Shown: positions 36,087-45,217, counted from the stretch's first letter. The stretch is 64,000 bases of DNA from Pedobacter sp. R20-19 (GCF_000708265.2 NZ_JCKI01000003.1:310001-374000); one strand, 5' to 3'. Translations and numbers: made by a program. The notes: a model not told the origin generated them from the letters alone.

Positions 36087-37142
36087 ATGCAATTAGCATT
36101 TAACAATCAGTCGATTCCTGTATTTACTATGTTTGCTGTCCAGGTAAATGAATCAAAATCAGTTTATCTGCAGGCCGAAACATTCATCTCGGAATCTGAT
36201 AGATATAAATTTACCGGGATACTGGTTCCGGATGCGAATTCTAATTATCTGAATCCTTGGTTTTTCGCAAACCTTATCATTAAACATTCAAAGTCGCTTA
36301 TCCCATTTATTGCCGTTAACTCCCTTTATACACATCCGTTCTATACGGCTAAATATATTTCCAACCTATCATCATACCTTAACAGACCGCTCTACGTAAA
36401 CTACATCACAGGCACAGCCTTATTCGATTCGACAGGACTAGGAGATTCCGTTAATCATGATTCAAAATATGAACGGCTGGGTGAATACTGTTCTATAGTT
36501 GACCAATTATTAAAAGGGGGAGCACCGGTTTCTTTTCAAGGGGCTTATTACGCTTTAAATAATGTCATACTACCTGAATCTCTAAGCTCAGAACTGCAGC
36601 CGATAAATTACATTGCAGGGAAATCTGATGCTTCTTTAAAACTTACACGTGAGACAGGATCAGGAAGACTTTGTATGGCAATACCTGAAAATGATTTTAA
36701 CCAGTCTGTTGGCGATTACAAGACCGGTTTTCATTTTGGAATTATTGCAAGAGAAGATGAAAAAAGTAATTATAAGCTATTGGCAGAATATGCCCCGGCA
36801 GATGATACGGCCAGAAAAATCAAAGAATTTACAACAAAACGATCAGCTGTAATCTGGAAAAAAGAATTGTTAGCTCAGTCAAAAGTGGCTAATGTAAACG
36901 ACATCTATAATTTGACTCCGTTTATTAACGGCCATAGTGACGTGCCCTATCTGGTTGGGAGTATTGAAAATGTGGCTAAATATATATTGGGATATTTAAT
37001 TAAGGGACTAAACTCCATAGTAATTGAAGTACCAATGACTGGTTATGATGAATTTAAATACATTAACCAGGTTTTCCTATCCGTTCAGCAACTTCTGGAT
37101 ACAGATGAAAACTTATCAGACATCATGTACCAAGCATTATAG
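36087..37142 (+). CDS. Luciferase-like (LLM class) flavin-dependent monooxygenase
   Basis: A 351-residue TIM-barrel flavin enzyme similar to SsuD/bacterial luciferase. Diagnostic stretches are THPFYTAKYISNLSSYLNRP and YVNYITG in the middle barrel, and YERLGEYCSIVDQLLKGGAPVSFQGAYYAL, the family's RYER...LW...PVxFxGxYY pattern. LLM enzymes use reduced flavin and oxygen for hydroxylation or C-C/C-S oxidation; members occur in NRPS/PKS clusters acting on carrier-bound substrates. It is 77 bp after the radical SAM gene and its last 6 bp overlap the convergent TonB-receptor gene. A flavin reductase is not present nearby. Confidence 0.85.
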   Translation: MQLAFNNQSIPVFTMFAVQVNESKSVYLQAETFISESDRYKFTGILVPDANSNYLNPWFFANLIIKHSKSLIPFIAVNSLYTHPFYTAKYISNLSSYLNRPLYVNYITGTALFDSTGLGDSVNHDSKYERLGEYCSIVDQLLKGGAPVSFQGAYYALNNVILPESLSSELQPINYIAGKSDASLKLTRETGSGRLCMAIPENDFNQSVGDYKTGFHFGIIAREDEKSNYKLLAEYAPADDTARKIKEFTTKRSAVIWKKELLAQSKVANVNDIYNLTPFINGHSDVPYLVGSIENVAKYILGYLIKGLNSIVIEVPMTGYDEFKYINQVFLSVQQLLDTDENLSDIMYQAL

Positions 37143-39578
37143 CCTTTGCGATTCATTTTGCAGTCCTGATTCACGCGCATCCTTTGTCTTTACCTTATTA
37201 TTGCCAAACCGATAAGTAAAGTTTAACCTTATCTGACGGGTTTCTCCCGCGTAAGTGGTATGGAGTAATAAATTATTCAACTGGGTATCGGTACTGATTT
37301 TATTTGCCCGGAACAAATCAGAAACAGCGAGCCTTAGCGTTGCTTTATTATTCATTAAATTCCTTTGCAAGCCCAGATCAATTTGCGAGTTCCCTTTCAC
37401 ATAAGTATTTAAGCCGCTTATGTTTTTGGAGTTCACCACTCCTGCAAGCTCAGCAGTGATTTCACCAGGCAGGTTAAAGTTTTGCTGAAGGTTGATGGTT
37501 CCTGCAAAACGTTTTCGGCTATAATTCCCATATTCTATAGTACCGACTTTATTATCCAAAAGGTACCCCATAGCTGTAAAACTGACATTCCACCATTTCG
37601 CCAGATTAAGCTCCTGGGTCATGGTCATATTCAGGTTGTTCTGAAAACCAATATTTCTAGGTATCATATTAATAACATTTCCAGTCAGAACTTCGGTTAT
37701 TTCGTTGCTGATGTCGCTGGTATGGGTGTAACTTGCAGATATGGTCGTCTTTTTATAACTGTATTGCAATGCAAGCGTATTGGCATACTGGGGCCGGAGA
37801 AACGGATTACCTTTCCAGTAGGAAAGTTCATCAACAGGGTACGAAAACGGATTCAGGTTATTATAAGCAGGACGGTCAATACGACGCGCAAAACTTAAGT
37901 TGTAAGTACCAGATCCCTTGGTTTTATAAGTGATCGAAGCGGTTGGAAAAATATTCAGATAATTTCTCACAACAGAATTTGTAGACTGGACGCTTCCGTC
38001 GCGGGGTTGCAGGTCTCCTGTGGAATGTGTGTTTTCCAGTCTTACGCCTAAATCCATATTTAAGTCCTCACTAAAGGATGTTTCATACTTGAGATATGCC
38101 GCACTTATCTGTTCCTTATAAATAAAAGAATTTGATAAACTGATATCAATGACCTTCTCGCTCCCGTTGGCATCATATTGATCAAATACATTTTTAGCGT
38201 TTACACTGGAAAATTTTGCGCCTGTCAGCATCTTCCCTTTGCCTATTTTAAAGCTATAATCAGCCTTAAGTGCATATAGTTTGATGTTTCTGCTATTGGC
38301 TACCAGAAAATTATTGGTTGACAGAAACTCGCCGCTTGGGTTATAATAGGCATTGGTGCTCAAGTTACTTGTTGATGCGTCAAAAATCCCATAGTCTGCA
38401 TCAATATCCAAAGTCGTATGGTTAGCACCTTTATACCGGTAATTTAGATTGGTATTATACCGTTGCGTCATTTGCTCAGGATAGCTGCTCTGGCTTCTTA
38501 GCGTTTGCAATAGCCGGCCGGTTAACTGGTCATAGATACCGGTGACCGGGGTAATCAAACCACCCCCGGCTGAAAAGTTTCCATTCAATACAACTCCGAT
38601 AGTTTTGGTAGTATCTATAGCATAATCAGCACCCAGGGTTGAGGCAATATGATGTTTTTTATCCACATCATGATTGGCATTTAAATACACCTTTCCATTT
38701 GTTGTCCGGTCATTATCATAATCCATTGCGTAATGCCCAAAACTATGATTGTAGCTACCGAACATATTCAGTTTTCCCTGCCGGAAATTAAGATTCAGAT
38801 TGGTATTTTGCTTTATGGTTTTACCATAAGCAAGGCCATTATTGATACTGCCATTGAAACCTTCGGTAATTGATTTCTGAAGTACAAGATTGACAATGCC
38901 GCCTGTTCCTGCAGCATCATATTCAGATGAGGGATTTTTAATAATCTCAATTGATTTCAGATCAGAGGCGGCAATAGACTTCAGCAGTTGCGCTAATTCT
39001 TCGGCTTGGAGATAGGTTTGCCTACCATTGATCATCACTAATGCTGTACTTGCGCCATTGATTGAAACTGAATTATCCTGTTTTACCATTACTCCAGGCG
39101 TTTTTTTTAAAGCTTCCAACGCCGTACTGCCCTGTGCCGTTATGCTCCTTTGGACGTTATAGATTATCTTTCTGCCTTCAACCTTAATTAACGGTTGATT
39201 ACGAGAACTTTGAATGACGATTTCTTTTAGGTTAAGGTTAGTGGTTTTGATTTTTAGTTCACCCAAATCAACAGATGAGGATAGCTGCAGTTGGTCGCTC
39301 TGATAAACAAGTGTCCCTAAATAACTAACTGCAAGCACATAACTTCCGGCTGAAACAGCAAAGGAGAAAGTTCCGTCTGCTTCACTCAATCCCTGTTTCA
39401 CCACCTGACCATTCTTGGCATCTTTCAAGAATAAAGTCGCACCTTCACCTGGCTCGTTGTTTTCATTTTTTAGCTTGCCCTTTAAAGTGATACCAGTATT
39501 CCCTTGTCCATAACCCTTGAAACAAAATGTGATTAAAAAAATAAAAAGATAAGTTGGTATTGATTTATAATTTATCAT
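37137..39578 (-). CDS. TonB-dependent receptor, outer-membrane beta-barrel family
   Basis: An 813-residue outer-membrane receptor: signal peptide (residues 1-25, ending KGYGQ), a carboxypeptidase-regulatory-like domain (about 30-110), a plug with IIYNVQRSITAQGSTALEAL and GGIVNLVLQK, then the barrel ending QIRLNFTYRFGNN. It lacks the SusC signature YIVDGVPF and has no SusD partner. It belongs to the OMP_b-brl_3 type. Its position, convergent with and overlapping the luciferase-like gene, suggests it serves the island, for example uptake of the product or of a metal it binds. This is inference. Confidence 0.9.
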   Translation of the reverse strand: MINYKSIPTYLFIFLITFCFKGYGQGNTGITLKGKLKNENNEPGEGATLFLKDAKNGQVVKQGLSEADGTFSFAVSAGSYVLAVSYLGTLVYQSDQLQLSSSVDLGELKIKTTNLNLKEIVIQSSRNQPLIKVEGRKIIYNVQRSITAQGSTALEALKKTPGVMVKQDNSVSINGASTALVMINGRQTYLQAEELAQLLKSIAASDLKSIEIIKNPSSEYDAAGTGGIVNLVLQKSITEGFNGSINNGLAYGKTIKQNTNLNLNFRQGKLNMFGSYNHSFGHYAMDYDNDRTTNGKVYLNANHDVDKKHHIASTLGADYAIDTTKTIGVVLNGNFSAGGGLITPVTGIYDQLTGRLLQTLRSQSSYPEQMTQRYNTNLNYRYKGANHTTLDIDADYGIFDASTSNLSTNAYYNPSGEFLSTNNFLVANSRNIKLYALKADYSFKIGKGKMLTGAKFSSVNAKNVFDQYDANGSEKVIDISLSNSFIYKEQISAAYLKYETSFSEDLNMDLGVRLENTHSTGDLQPRDGSVQSTNSVVRNYLNIFPTASITYKTKGSGTYNLSFARRIDRPAYNNLNPFSYPVDELSYWKGNPFLRPQYANTLALQYSYKKTTISASYTHTSDISNEITEVLTGNVINMIPRNIGFQNNLNMTMTQELNLAKWWNVSFTAMGYLLDNKVGTIEYGNYSRKRFAGTINLQQNFNLPGEITAELAGVVNSKNISGLNTYVKGNSQIDLGLQRNLMNNKATLRLAVSDLFRANKISTDTQLNNLLLHTTYAGETRQIRLNFTYRFGNNKVKTKDARESGLQNESQRL

Positions 39579-39908
39579 GAGGTAATGTTAATATAGTTCA
39601 CAAGTTTATTTAAAAGTATCTGATATTTGTAAGCTTTAATGATTACTAAAGTAGTTATATTCAATTAAATATTATCATTTATTACTACAGTGGGGGCTTA
39701 TATTTCCATTCAGATCGGAGAATTACAGAATTCGCCTGAAAACCTCCTGCGTAATTTTTCAATATCAATTGCCATATGATCACGCTTAAAGCAGGTCTGA
39801 TTGAAAAGAATAGAAACAGGCTACTGAGAACAGCTAAGGAGTATTTAAAAATAATTGGTTAATTTGGGAAACAGCAGACACCGGTGTAAGTCAATCAACA
39901 CATATTAA
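39579..39908. other. Divergent intergenic region between TonB receptor and pyruvyl transferase
   Basis: About 330 bp that must hold both promoters. It is AT-rich with no exact TAnnTTTG element found in good register. A 28-codon plus-strand frame near 39776 (MITLKAGLIEKNRNRLLR) has no features of a precursor peptide and is not called. Confidence 0.4.
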
Positions 39909-40955
39909 ATGATAGGAATATTAACTTTTTTTCAGTGTTACAATTACGGAGCTTACTTGCAGGCCTATGCCCTACATCATTATCTACTCGAAAATGGCCA
40001 TGATAATATTTTTATCAATTACAGAAAGCAAAAAAGTATCGATAATGAATTGAAAGCGATGCTTTATGCTGAAAAACAAGCCCCTTTAACCTTCATTAAA
40101 ATGCTGATCAAAATTTCAAAATTCAAAATTTACCAGCGTAAGCTCAGTAGAACCCATTGGATCAGTAATCGTGAGGATCTTGAGGCCATTCAATTTGACA
40201 CCATTATTATTGGTAGTGACCAGATCTGGTGTTACAGCAAAGAATGGGGAGGAATTGATACGCCTTACTTTTCAAATAACCTCAACAGTACCCATATCAT
40301 TTCTTATGCGGCCAGCATGGGTCCTGATCGGTTTGATGCACGGCATCCGCGGAGCATCGTGAGGCTTATGAAAAATTTTAAACACCTGGGTGTTAGGGAT
40401 ACCAACACCTATCAATTTGCCAAACAATTTGGCGCTGCCGAACCACAGGTTGTGCTAGATCCAACGTTACTTTATGATTTTAAAAACAAGATAAAAAAGG
40501 TCTCACTTAAAAATTATATTATTTTTTATTCGGATGGCCTGCTGCCAGATCAGGTGGTCATTGATCAATTCAGATCTATAGCAAAAGAAAAGAAGCTGAA
40601 AATTGTATCTATTGGAAAAAAATTTGACTGGTGTGACCTCAATATCATCGCACCTTCACCTTTTTTATGGATGGCTTACATTAAACACGCCTCATTTGTG
40701 TTTACGTGCATGTACCATGGCTTATTGTTCTCGGTTAAGTTTAATCAACCGTTCGCTATGTTTTTGAGTGCTGAACGGCAAAATAAATGCCTGGATTTCT
40801 TAAAAGAGATAAATTTGCAGAACAGGCTTGTAAAATCAACAGACGATCTATATGCTTCTTTCAATTCGGGTATTGACTATCAACCCGTAAATAACTGGTT
40901 GAAAAATCAGAAAGAAATCTCTGAAACATTTTTAAAGAGCAGTTTGCAAAAATAA
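39909..40955 (+). CDS. Polysaccharide pyruvyl transferase family protein
   Basis: A 348-residue member of the PS_pyruv_trans family, which adds pyruvate ketals to sugars of exopolysaccharides and cell-wall polymers. Family-typical segments are the N-terminal FQCYNYGAYLQAYALHHYL, IIIGSDQIWCY, SYAASMGPDRF, and FVFTCMYHGLLFSVKFNQPF near the C-terminus. It starts the plus-strand glycan module; the FrhB-like gene follows after 167 bp. In Bacteroidota these two genes are often neighbours in capsule loci, which supports the glycan assignment. The sugar acceptor is unknown. Confidence 0.9.
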   Translation: MIGILTFFQCYNYGAYLQAYALHHYLLENGHDNIFINYRKQKSIDNELKAMLYAEKQAPLTFIKMLIKISKFKIYQRKLSRTHWISNREDLEAIQFDTIIIGSDQIWCYSKEWGGIDTPYFSNNLNSTHIISYAASMGPDRFDARHPRSIVRLMKNFKHLGVRDTNTYQFAKQFGAAEPQVVLDPTLLYDFKNKIKKVSLKNYIIFYSDGLLPDQVVIDQFRSIAKEKKLKIVSIGKKFDWCDLNIIAPSPFLWMAYIKHASFVFTCMYHGLLFSVKFNQPFAMFLSAERQNKCLDFLKEINLQNRLVKSTDDLYASFNSGIDYQPVNNWLKNQKEISETFLKSSLQK

Positions 40956-41122
40956 AGGCGAACGATCTTTTAAGACTCCTATACCCCTAAAGGATCACTT
41001 AATCCAGTATTGATAAGCGGTTTAATGCTGTTAGGCCTACACCATATGATCAAACCAATTGCATTATTAAAAATTTGGCAGAATGCATAAGGCATTACAA
41101 AGTAAATTCTTAAATTGCTGAT

Positions 41123-42460
41123 ATGAATGCCAACTTAAGCCCTAAAGACATTGTAGATTCTGGAATGTGCATTGGATGCGGAAGCTGTGTAGCGCAATCA
41201 AAAAATTTTAAGGTACAAATGGGTTTCGATAATTTTGGCCATTTGAAACCATATGGTCCTGTTGAATGGTATGAAGAACCATCCCGAGATATCATGGACA
41301 CCTGCCCCTTTTCTCCGGAATCAACGAAGGAAGATGAGTTGGCCGCAGCCCTATTCCCTTATTCCGCTCAAAAAAACATTGCAGCAGGACTTTATCAAAA
41401 TGCTTATGTAGGCTATGTGAATCAGCCCGGACTTCGTGCAAAGGGCAGCTCTGGGGGAATGACCACCTGGGTAGCGATGGAGTTATTGAATAATAACCTG
41501 ATCGACGCTGTCATCCATGTAGTCCCCTCAGAGAAGCCGGATCAGGATGGTGATTTTTTTCATTTCAGTATATCGAAAACAGAAGAGGAAATTTTGCAGG
41601 GGGCAAAGTCAAGATACTACCCTACTGAATTGTCGAATGTATTAAAAATCATCAGGGAAGAGCCCGGACGGTATGCAATTGTAGGAGTTCCCTGTTTCAT
41701 AAAGGCTATTCAGCTGCTGAGAAAACACGACCAGGTTTTCAAAGACCGCATAAAATTTACATTAGGCCTCTTTTGCGGTCATATGAAAAGTTCGAGGTTG
41801 GTTGAAAGCTTTGCGGTACAGATGAAAGTTAGCTTGCCAGAGGTTGCAAAAGTTGAATTCCGGCACAAATTCCCCGACCGGGCGGCCTATTGGTATAACG
41901 CCAGGCTGACCCTGAAAGATGGTTCGATTGTACACAAAGATTGGAGATACTTAAATGACGGGGACTGGGGTGCTGGCTTTTTTATGAATTCAGCCTGTAA
42001 CTTTTGTGACGATGTTCTTGCCGAAACCGCCGATGTATCATTTGGTGATGCATGGGTTGAACCCTATGCCTTAGATGGACTGGGCACCAATGTAGTGGTT
42101 GTCAGATCAAATGTAGTTGGGCTTTTGATCAGCAAGGGCATTGCGTCAGGGAGATTATCACTGGCCGGGGTAGATGGAAAATTTATAGCCCGAACACAAG
42201 AAGCCGGGTTAAGGCAAAGGCGTGAAGGTTTGGCTTACCGGTTAAGCTGGAACAACACCAAAATAAAAACAAAAAAAAGGGTTGATCCTAACGCCAATAT
42301 ACCGCTCAGTAGGAAACTGATCTACATCGTAAGGTTTCACATATCAATATGGAGCAGTACGATTTTTTTATTTTCCAAAACATCAAATTTAATGTCGTTC
42401 TACCTTGCCTGGGCCAAATGTGCCCTATGGGTTTATTATAAGGTAAGGGGCAAACCATAA
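41123..42460 (+). CDS. Coenzyme F420 hydrogenase/dehydrogenase beta-subunit-like iron-sulfur flavoprotein
   Basis: A 445-residue FrhB-type protein. An N-terminal [4Fe-4S] motif CIGCGSC (C16, C19, C22) with a following CP in DTCPFSPES is present, then the FrhB N and C domains: KGSSGGMTTWVAMELL, GVPCFIKAIQLLRKH, GLFCGHMKSSRLV, and NFCDDVLAETADVSFGDAW. Despite the name, such proteins in Bacteroidota are not F420-linked; they occur in polysaccharide loci beside pyruvyl transferases and may use ferredoxin and FAD. The C-terminus has an extra hydrophobic tail (IWSSTIFLFS). It follows the pyruvyl transferase gene and precedes a GT4 gene by 67 bp. Confidence 0.9.
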   Translation: MNANLSPKDIVDSGMCIGCGSCVAQSKNFKVQMGFDNFGHLKPYGPVEWYEEPSRDIMDTCPFSPESTKEDELAAALFPYSAQKNIAAGLYQNAYVGYVNQPGLRAKGSSGGMTTWVAMELLNNNLIDAVIHVVPSEKPDQDGDFFHFSISKTEEEILQGAKSRYYPTELSNVLKIIREEPGRYAIVGVPCFIKAIQLLRKHDQVFKDRIKFTLGLFCGHMKSSRLVESFAVQMKVSLPEVAKVEFRHKFPDRAAYWYNARLTLKDGSIVHKDWRYLNDGDWGAGFFMNSACNFCDDVLAETADVSFGDAWVEPYALDGLGTNVVVVRSNVVGLLISKGIASGRLSLAGVDGKFIARTQEAGLRQRREGLAYRLSWNNTKIKTKKRVDPNANIPLSRKLIYIVRFHISIWSSTIFLFSKTSNLMSFYLAWAKCALWVYYKVRGKP

Positions 42461-42527
42461 CAATACTTTTTGTGAACCTTCTTTCCGATCTGTATTACGC
42501 TGGCTTTTAACAAATTTCCATCACCTC

Positions 42528-43673
42528 ATGAACCTAAAAGAAATAACAGTATTCGCCAATGGTGATTCCAGTAAAATCAAAACTTGGTCAAATGTACCCT
42601 ATTTTTTAACCCGGCAATTGATCGCCCGGGGGATCAAAATCAATCGCATAAATATCGGGCCAGAGAGAAGATTTGAGCTGTTTTTTGAAAGAAGAATCTT
42701 TAAAATATGGAAATTCTTCAGCAAAAACACCGTATTTCATTTTGAACGTACCAGTTTGCACCGCTGGATTACTCAAAATAAGATAAAAAAGGCTACACGC
42801 GATTTTCCGTCAACAGATGCATGGTTATTTATGAACTTTAGTTACTATAACAAATATTCAGAACGACCATCATTTCTATTTTGCGACTGGACTCTGGAGT
42901 ATTTGATTAAAAACCGCTTAGGTAGAAAGCCTGACTTTTTGGAACAAGGATATATTAAAAAACAAAATAAAGCGATAGCTGAAGCTAAAATAGTGATTTC
43001 ACTATTCCCAAAAATCGCTAGGCTAATGCAAGATATTCACCCCTCAGCGAATATCTGTCACCTTAACACAAATGTTATCAATTCCTTTTATAAAGGAAGT
43101 TTGAATGAAAGCGAAGTTTTAATATCAAAGACGGGGTCAAATAGTTTAGTATTTATTGGTGACATCAAATATATAGAGGGAGCACGATCATTAATAGCGG
43201 CTTATAATATTCTAAAAATTGATCGGCAAAGCCTAACCTTACATCTCATAGGATTAAACAGCCAGGATTTTGATGAGTTACCAACTGGAGTCACATGTTA
43301 TGGATATCTTGATAAAGAAGAAGTGTCCGAATGCAAAACATACTATGATTTAATTATGAACGCCAAAGTATTTATCAATCCGACGCCTTTATGGGGAGGC
43401 TATTCATCCACGATAGAAGCAATGTTTTTTTACACTCCCGTTGTCATTGCTCCATATGAAGATTTCACTGATACATTTGGGGAATCACCTTCATTTGCTG
43501 TGTATACCAAAAAACAGGGAGCATGCGATTTAGCCGCAGATATAGAAAAAATGTTGAATGCCACTGACTATAAACAGTTATGTATAGATGCGCATCAGGC
43601 TGTACACGATTATACATGGGAAAACTATGTAGATAAATTTTTGTATATAATCAAAGGGCTTAATGAGAAATAA
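42528..43673 (+). CDS. GT4-like glycosyltransferase (GT-B fold)
   Basis: A 381-residue transferase. The C-terminal donor-binding half is clear: LVFIGDIKYIEGARSLIAAYNIL, LTLHLIGLNS, and INPTPLWGGYSSTIEAMFFYTPVVIAPYEDF, where the E of the EX7E-like motif sits in SSTIEAMFF. The N-terminal half is less typical. There are no membrane segments. It ends the plus-strand glycan module and the recognisable island; decayed sequence follows. It probably transfers a sugar in cell-surface glycan assembly. Confidence 0.82.
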   Translation: MNLKEITVFANGDSSKIKTWSNVPYFLTRQLIARGIKINRINIGPERRFELFFERRIFKIWKFFSKNTVFHFERTSLHRWITQNKIKKATRDFPSTDAWLFMNFSYYNKYSERPSFLFCDWTLEYLIKNRLGRKPDFLEQGYIKKQNKAIAEAKIVISLFPKIARLMQDIHPSANICHLNTNVINSFYKGSLNESEVLISKTGSNSLVFIGDIKYIEGARSLIAAYNILKIDRQSLTLHLIGLNSQDFDELPTGVTCYGYLDKEEVSECKTYYDLIMNAKVFINPTPLWGGYSSTIEAMFFYTPVVIAPYEDFTDTFGESPSFAVYTKKQGACDLAADIEKMLNATDYKQLCIDAHQAVHDYTWENYVDKFLYIIKGLNEK

Positions 43674-43696
43674 TCGCTTCATTTCCTACAAGCCAG

Positions 43697-43831
43697 ATGA
43701 CCTCATACCGAAAAAAAGAGCCCAATAGAAGCCATTTAAGCAATGTATCCGACCTGAATACATTCCACATTGAAGAGATTAAGTCAAACCGAGGTTGGTT
43801 TGATAAGTTGCTCAAGTATGGACTTGCCTAG
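43697..43831 (+). CDS. Possible 44-residue small protein or gene remnant
   Basis: A short frame (ATG 43697) encodes a basic/acidic mixed peptide with SDLNTFHIEEIKSNRGWFDKLLKYGLA. The ending vaguely resembles the strand-helix of a bacterial PH-like domain, so it may be a remnant of a larger gene. It has no leader-peptide features that would make it a convincing precursor for the radical SAM enzyme. From here to 44070 nothing else is seen. Confidence 0.25.
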   Translation: MTSYRKKEPNRSHLSNVSDLNTFHIEEIKSNRGWFDKLLKYGLA

Positions 43832-44070
43832 GCAATAACGCATCAATGAGCGGGATCCTATGCTGAGTGGAGAGTGAACTGAAAAATTAAGTAAAAAGGC
43901 CATCATTAACCAGTTAGTACTTACTCCGACTCTAAATGAAGCTGCATGACATAATTTTGGCATTTGTCTTCTGCCCCGGTTTCAGCAATATAGATTGCGC
44001 TGGTGAAAGTTTTCAATTTACTTAGGCGTGCGGGATGGATTTAAGATCTAACTAAAGCCTCGCTTTATTT

Positions 44071-44364
44071 TTAATTCACGAGATCCAAATGCTCATTGAT
44101 TTCAACCTTAACCTGGACAAATCCCAGCAGGTGCAATTCGTAATGTAGTGTACTGAGCAGTATAACACCTGTGGTATCCAGATAACTATCATAAGGGCAT
44201 TCAGCCCGTTTCAGGATTATATTTCTCAGCAATAAAACCACCTTATCAGTCCAGCTTTTCCGGTAATTGCCTCTTTTGTTATTCTCATCCCTCCATTTGT
44301 ACAGTTCCTGTGCCCTGTTGGTCATCGAAATCAGTTGCGATAAATTCTGGACAAACGCATGCAA
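44071..44364 (-). CDS. Hypothetical protein, 97 residues
   Basis: Not recognised. The protein is soluble, with a charged N-terminal half (ELYKWRDENNKRGNYRKSWTDKV) and a hydrophobic C-terminal half (VILLSTLHYELHLLGFVQVKV). It has no signal peptide or membrane helix. It lies among decayed genes and could be intact or a fragment. Codon use looks ordinary for the window, so chance is not the best explanation. Confidence 0.4.
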   Translation of the reverse strand: MHAFVQNLSQLISMTNRAQELYKWRDENNKRGNYRKSWTDKVVLLLRNIILKRAECPYDSYLDTTGVILLSTLHYELHLLGFVQVKVEINEHLDLVN

Positions 44365-44455
44365 TAGCTAAAAATCTAGCTAGACATCGTGAAATTAACC
44401 AACTTTATCATCATTCCAGTTATAGCTTACTCTCTTATCTCCCCATCCCGCACAA

Positions 44456-44683
44456 GACATCACAACCTTTACCCCAAAACATAAGCTGATGATAGACATG
44501 GTATATTTTCAAGGCTTTAGGCATAAAGAAGTTGCCCGGGAGCTAATTATGCAACTAGTTAGCGTGAAGACCTCACTTCGGTATGCAGAACATTCCCTTC
44601 GCAAAATATTTGCAATTGAGCGACAGCCTGCAGCCTCGATTGCTATAATCATTCAGCTGTTGCCGAAGTGCAGGCCTGCATAA
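44456..44683 (+). pseudogene. Fragment of an ECF/SigK-like sigma factor (region 4)
   Basis: The encoded LMIDMVYFQGFRHKEVAREL followed by SVKTSLRYAEHSLRK matches sigma-70 region 4.2 of ECF factors (consensus IDLVYFxGxTHKEVAxxL...GTVKTRxRxAxxxLR). Regions 2 and the rest of the protein are missing and the tail is unrelated sequence overlapping the receptor pseudogene. It is a truncated remnant. Confidence 0.6.
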
Positions 44684-45217
44684 CCCAGTCCATGCGCATG
44701 GCTTACCGCATTTACCGTCATACCGTCCACGAAGATGTTGATATCTGTGCCATGATCTAGGTCAAAGCCACGAAGGAACAGCTGTTCTACCTTTATCCCG
44801 CCGGAATGTTGCCAGATAAAAAGTCCTGGCACTTTTCTTAAAAATTCCTGAATAACATTTAACTGGGTTGTCGGGATATCCACAGCCACTACAGGAGAGA
44901 GATGATTTATCCCTTCGGATACGACCACCTCATTCAGCTGGAACTTTGAGTGTGACAAAACGAGATTCATCTCTGTCCCCTTAGCCACCTTTGTCACCGG
45001 TTGATAGCCCAGCAGCGTTACCCTGATGGAATCATCACTTTTCACGTCCTGCATAAAAAAACAGTCTCATTGGTATGCGCATGTTTTTGCTCCAGTGGTT
45101 CTGCAGGTAAGCATCTTCCAATGGCAAGTCGCTTGTTGTGATGACCTTTCCCTTTAAAACTTGCGCAAAAAGACTTGTCGAGCATAGGCTCAGCAGGACA
45201 GCATAGAAAATCTTCAT
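44653..45217 (-). pseudogene. Broken TonB-dependent receptor gene (5' part only)
   Basis: The start (ATG 45217) encodes a signal peptide (MKIFYAVLLSLCSTSLFAQ) and the first strands of a carboxypeptidase-like domain (VLKGKVITTSDLPLEDAY). The frame then shifts twice between about 45090 and 45050; reading EQKHAHTNETV and then MQDVKSDDSIRVTLLGYQPV in successive frames restores the family pattern. The plug (VVSEGINHLSP, LRKVPGLFIWQHSGGIKVEQLFLRGFD) continues to HAHGLGYAGLHF, where the gene breaks off. The barrel is absent. It cannot make a receptor. Confidence 0.85.

Larger units (their letters stand above)
24501..43673. other. Candidate biosynthetic and glycan island (AT-rich)
   Basis: Fifteen genes form a block of AT-rich sequence flanked by decayed genes on both sides. 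Minus-strand genes (epimerase, two GT2, ABC exporter, condensation domain) diverge at 31.9-32.1 kb from plus-strand genes (ACP, ATP-grasp, GT-B, radical SAM, luciferase-like). A TonB receptor runs opposite at the end, then pyruvyl transferase, FrhB-like and GT4 genes follow. Close spacing and overlaps within each arm support two operons. The two arms together look like one small-molecule pathway; the last three genes look like a surface-glycan module that may or may not belong. Confidence 0.6.

Noticed and set aside
41123..42460. A real F420-dependent hydrogenase subunit
   Set aside because: There is no hydrogenase partner or F420 biosynthesis context; in Bacteroidota polysaccharide loci the FrhB-like family occurs without F420.
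43697..43831. Precursor peptide for the radical SAM enzyme
   Set aside because: It lies 7.7 kb away, lacks leader/core features and looks like a fragment of a larger domain.
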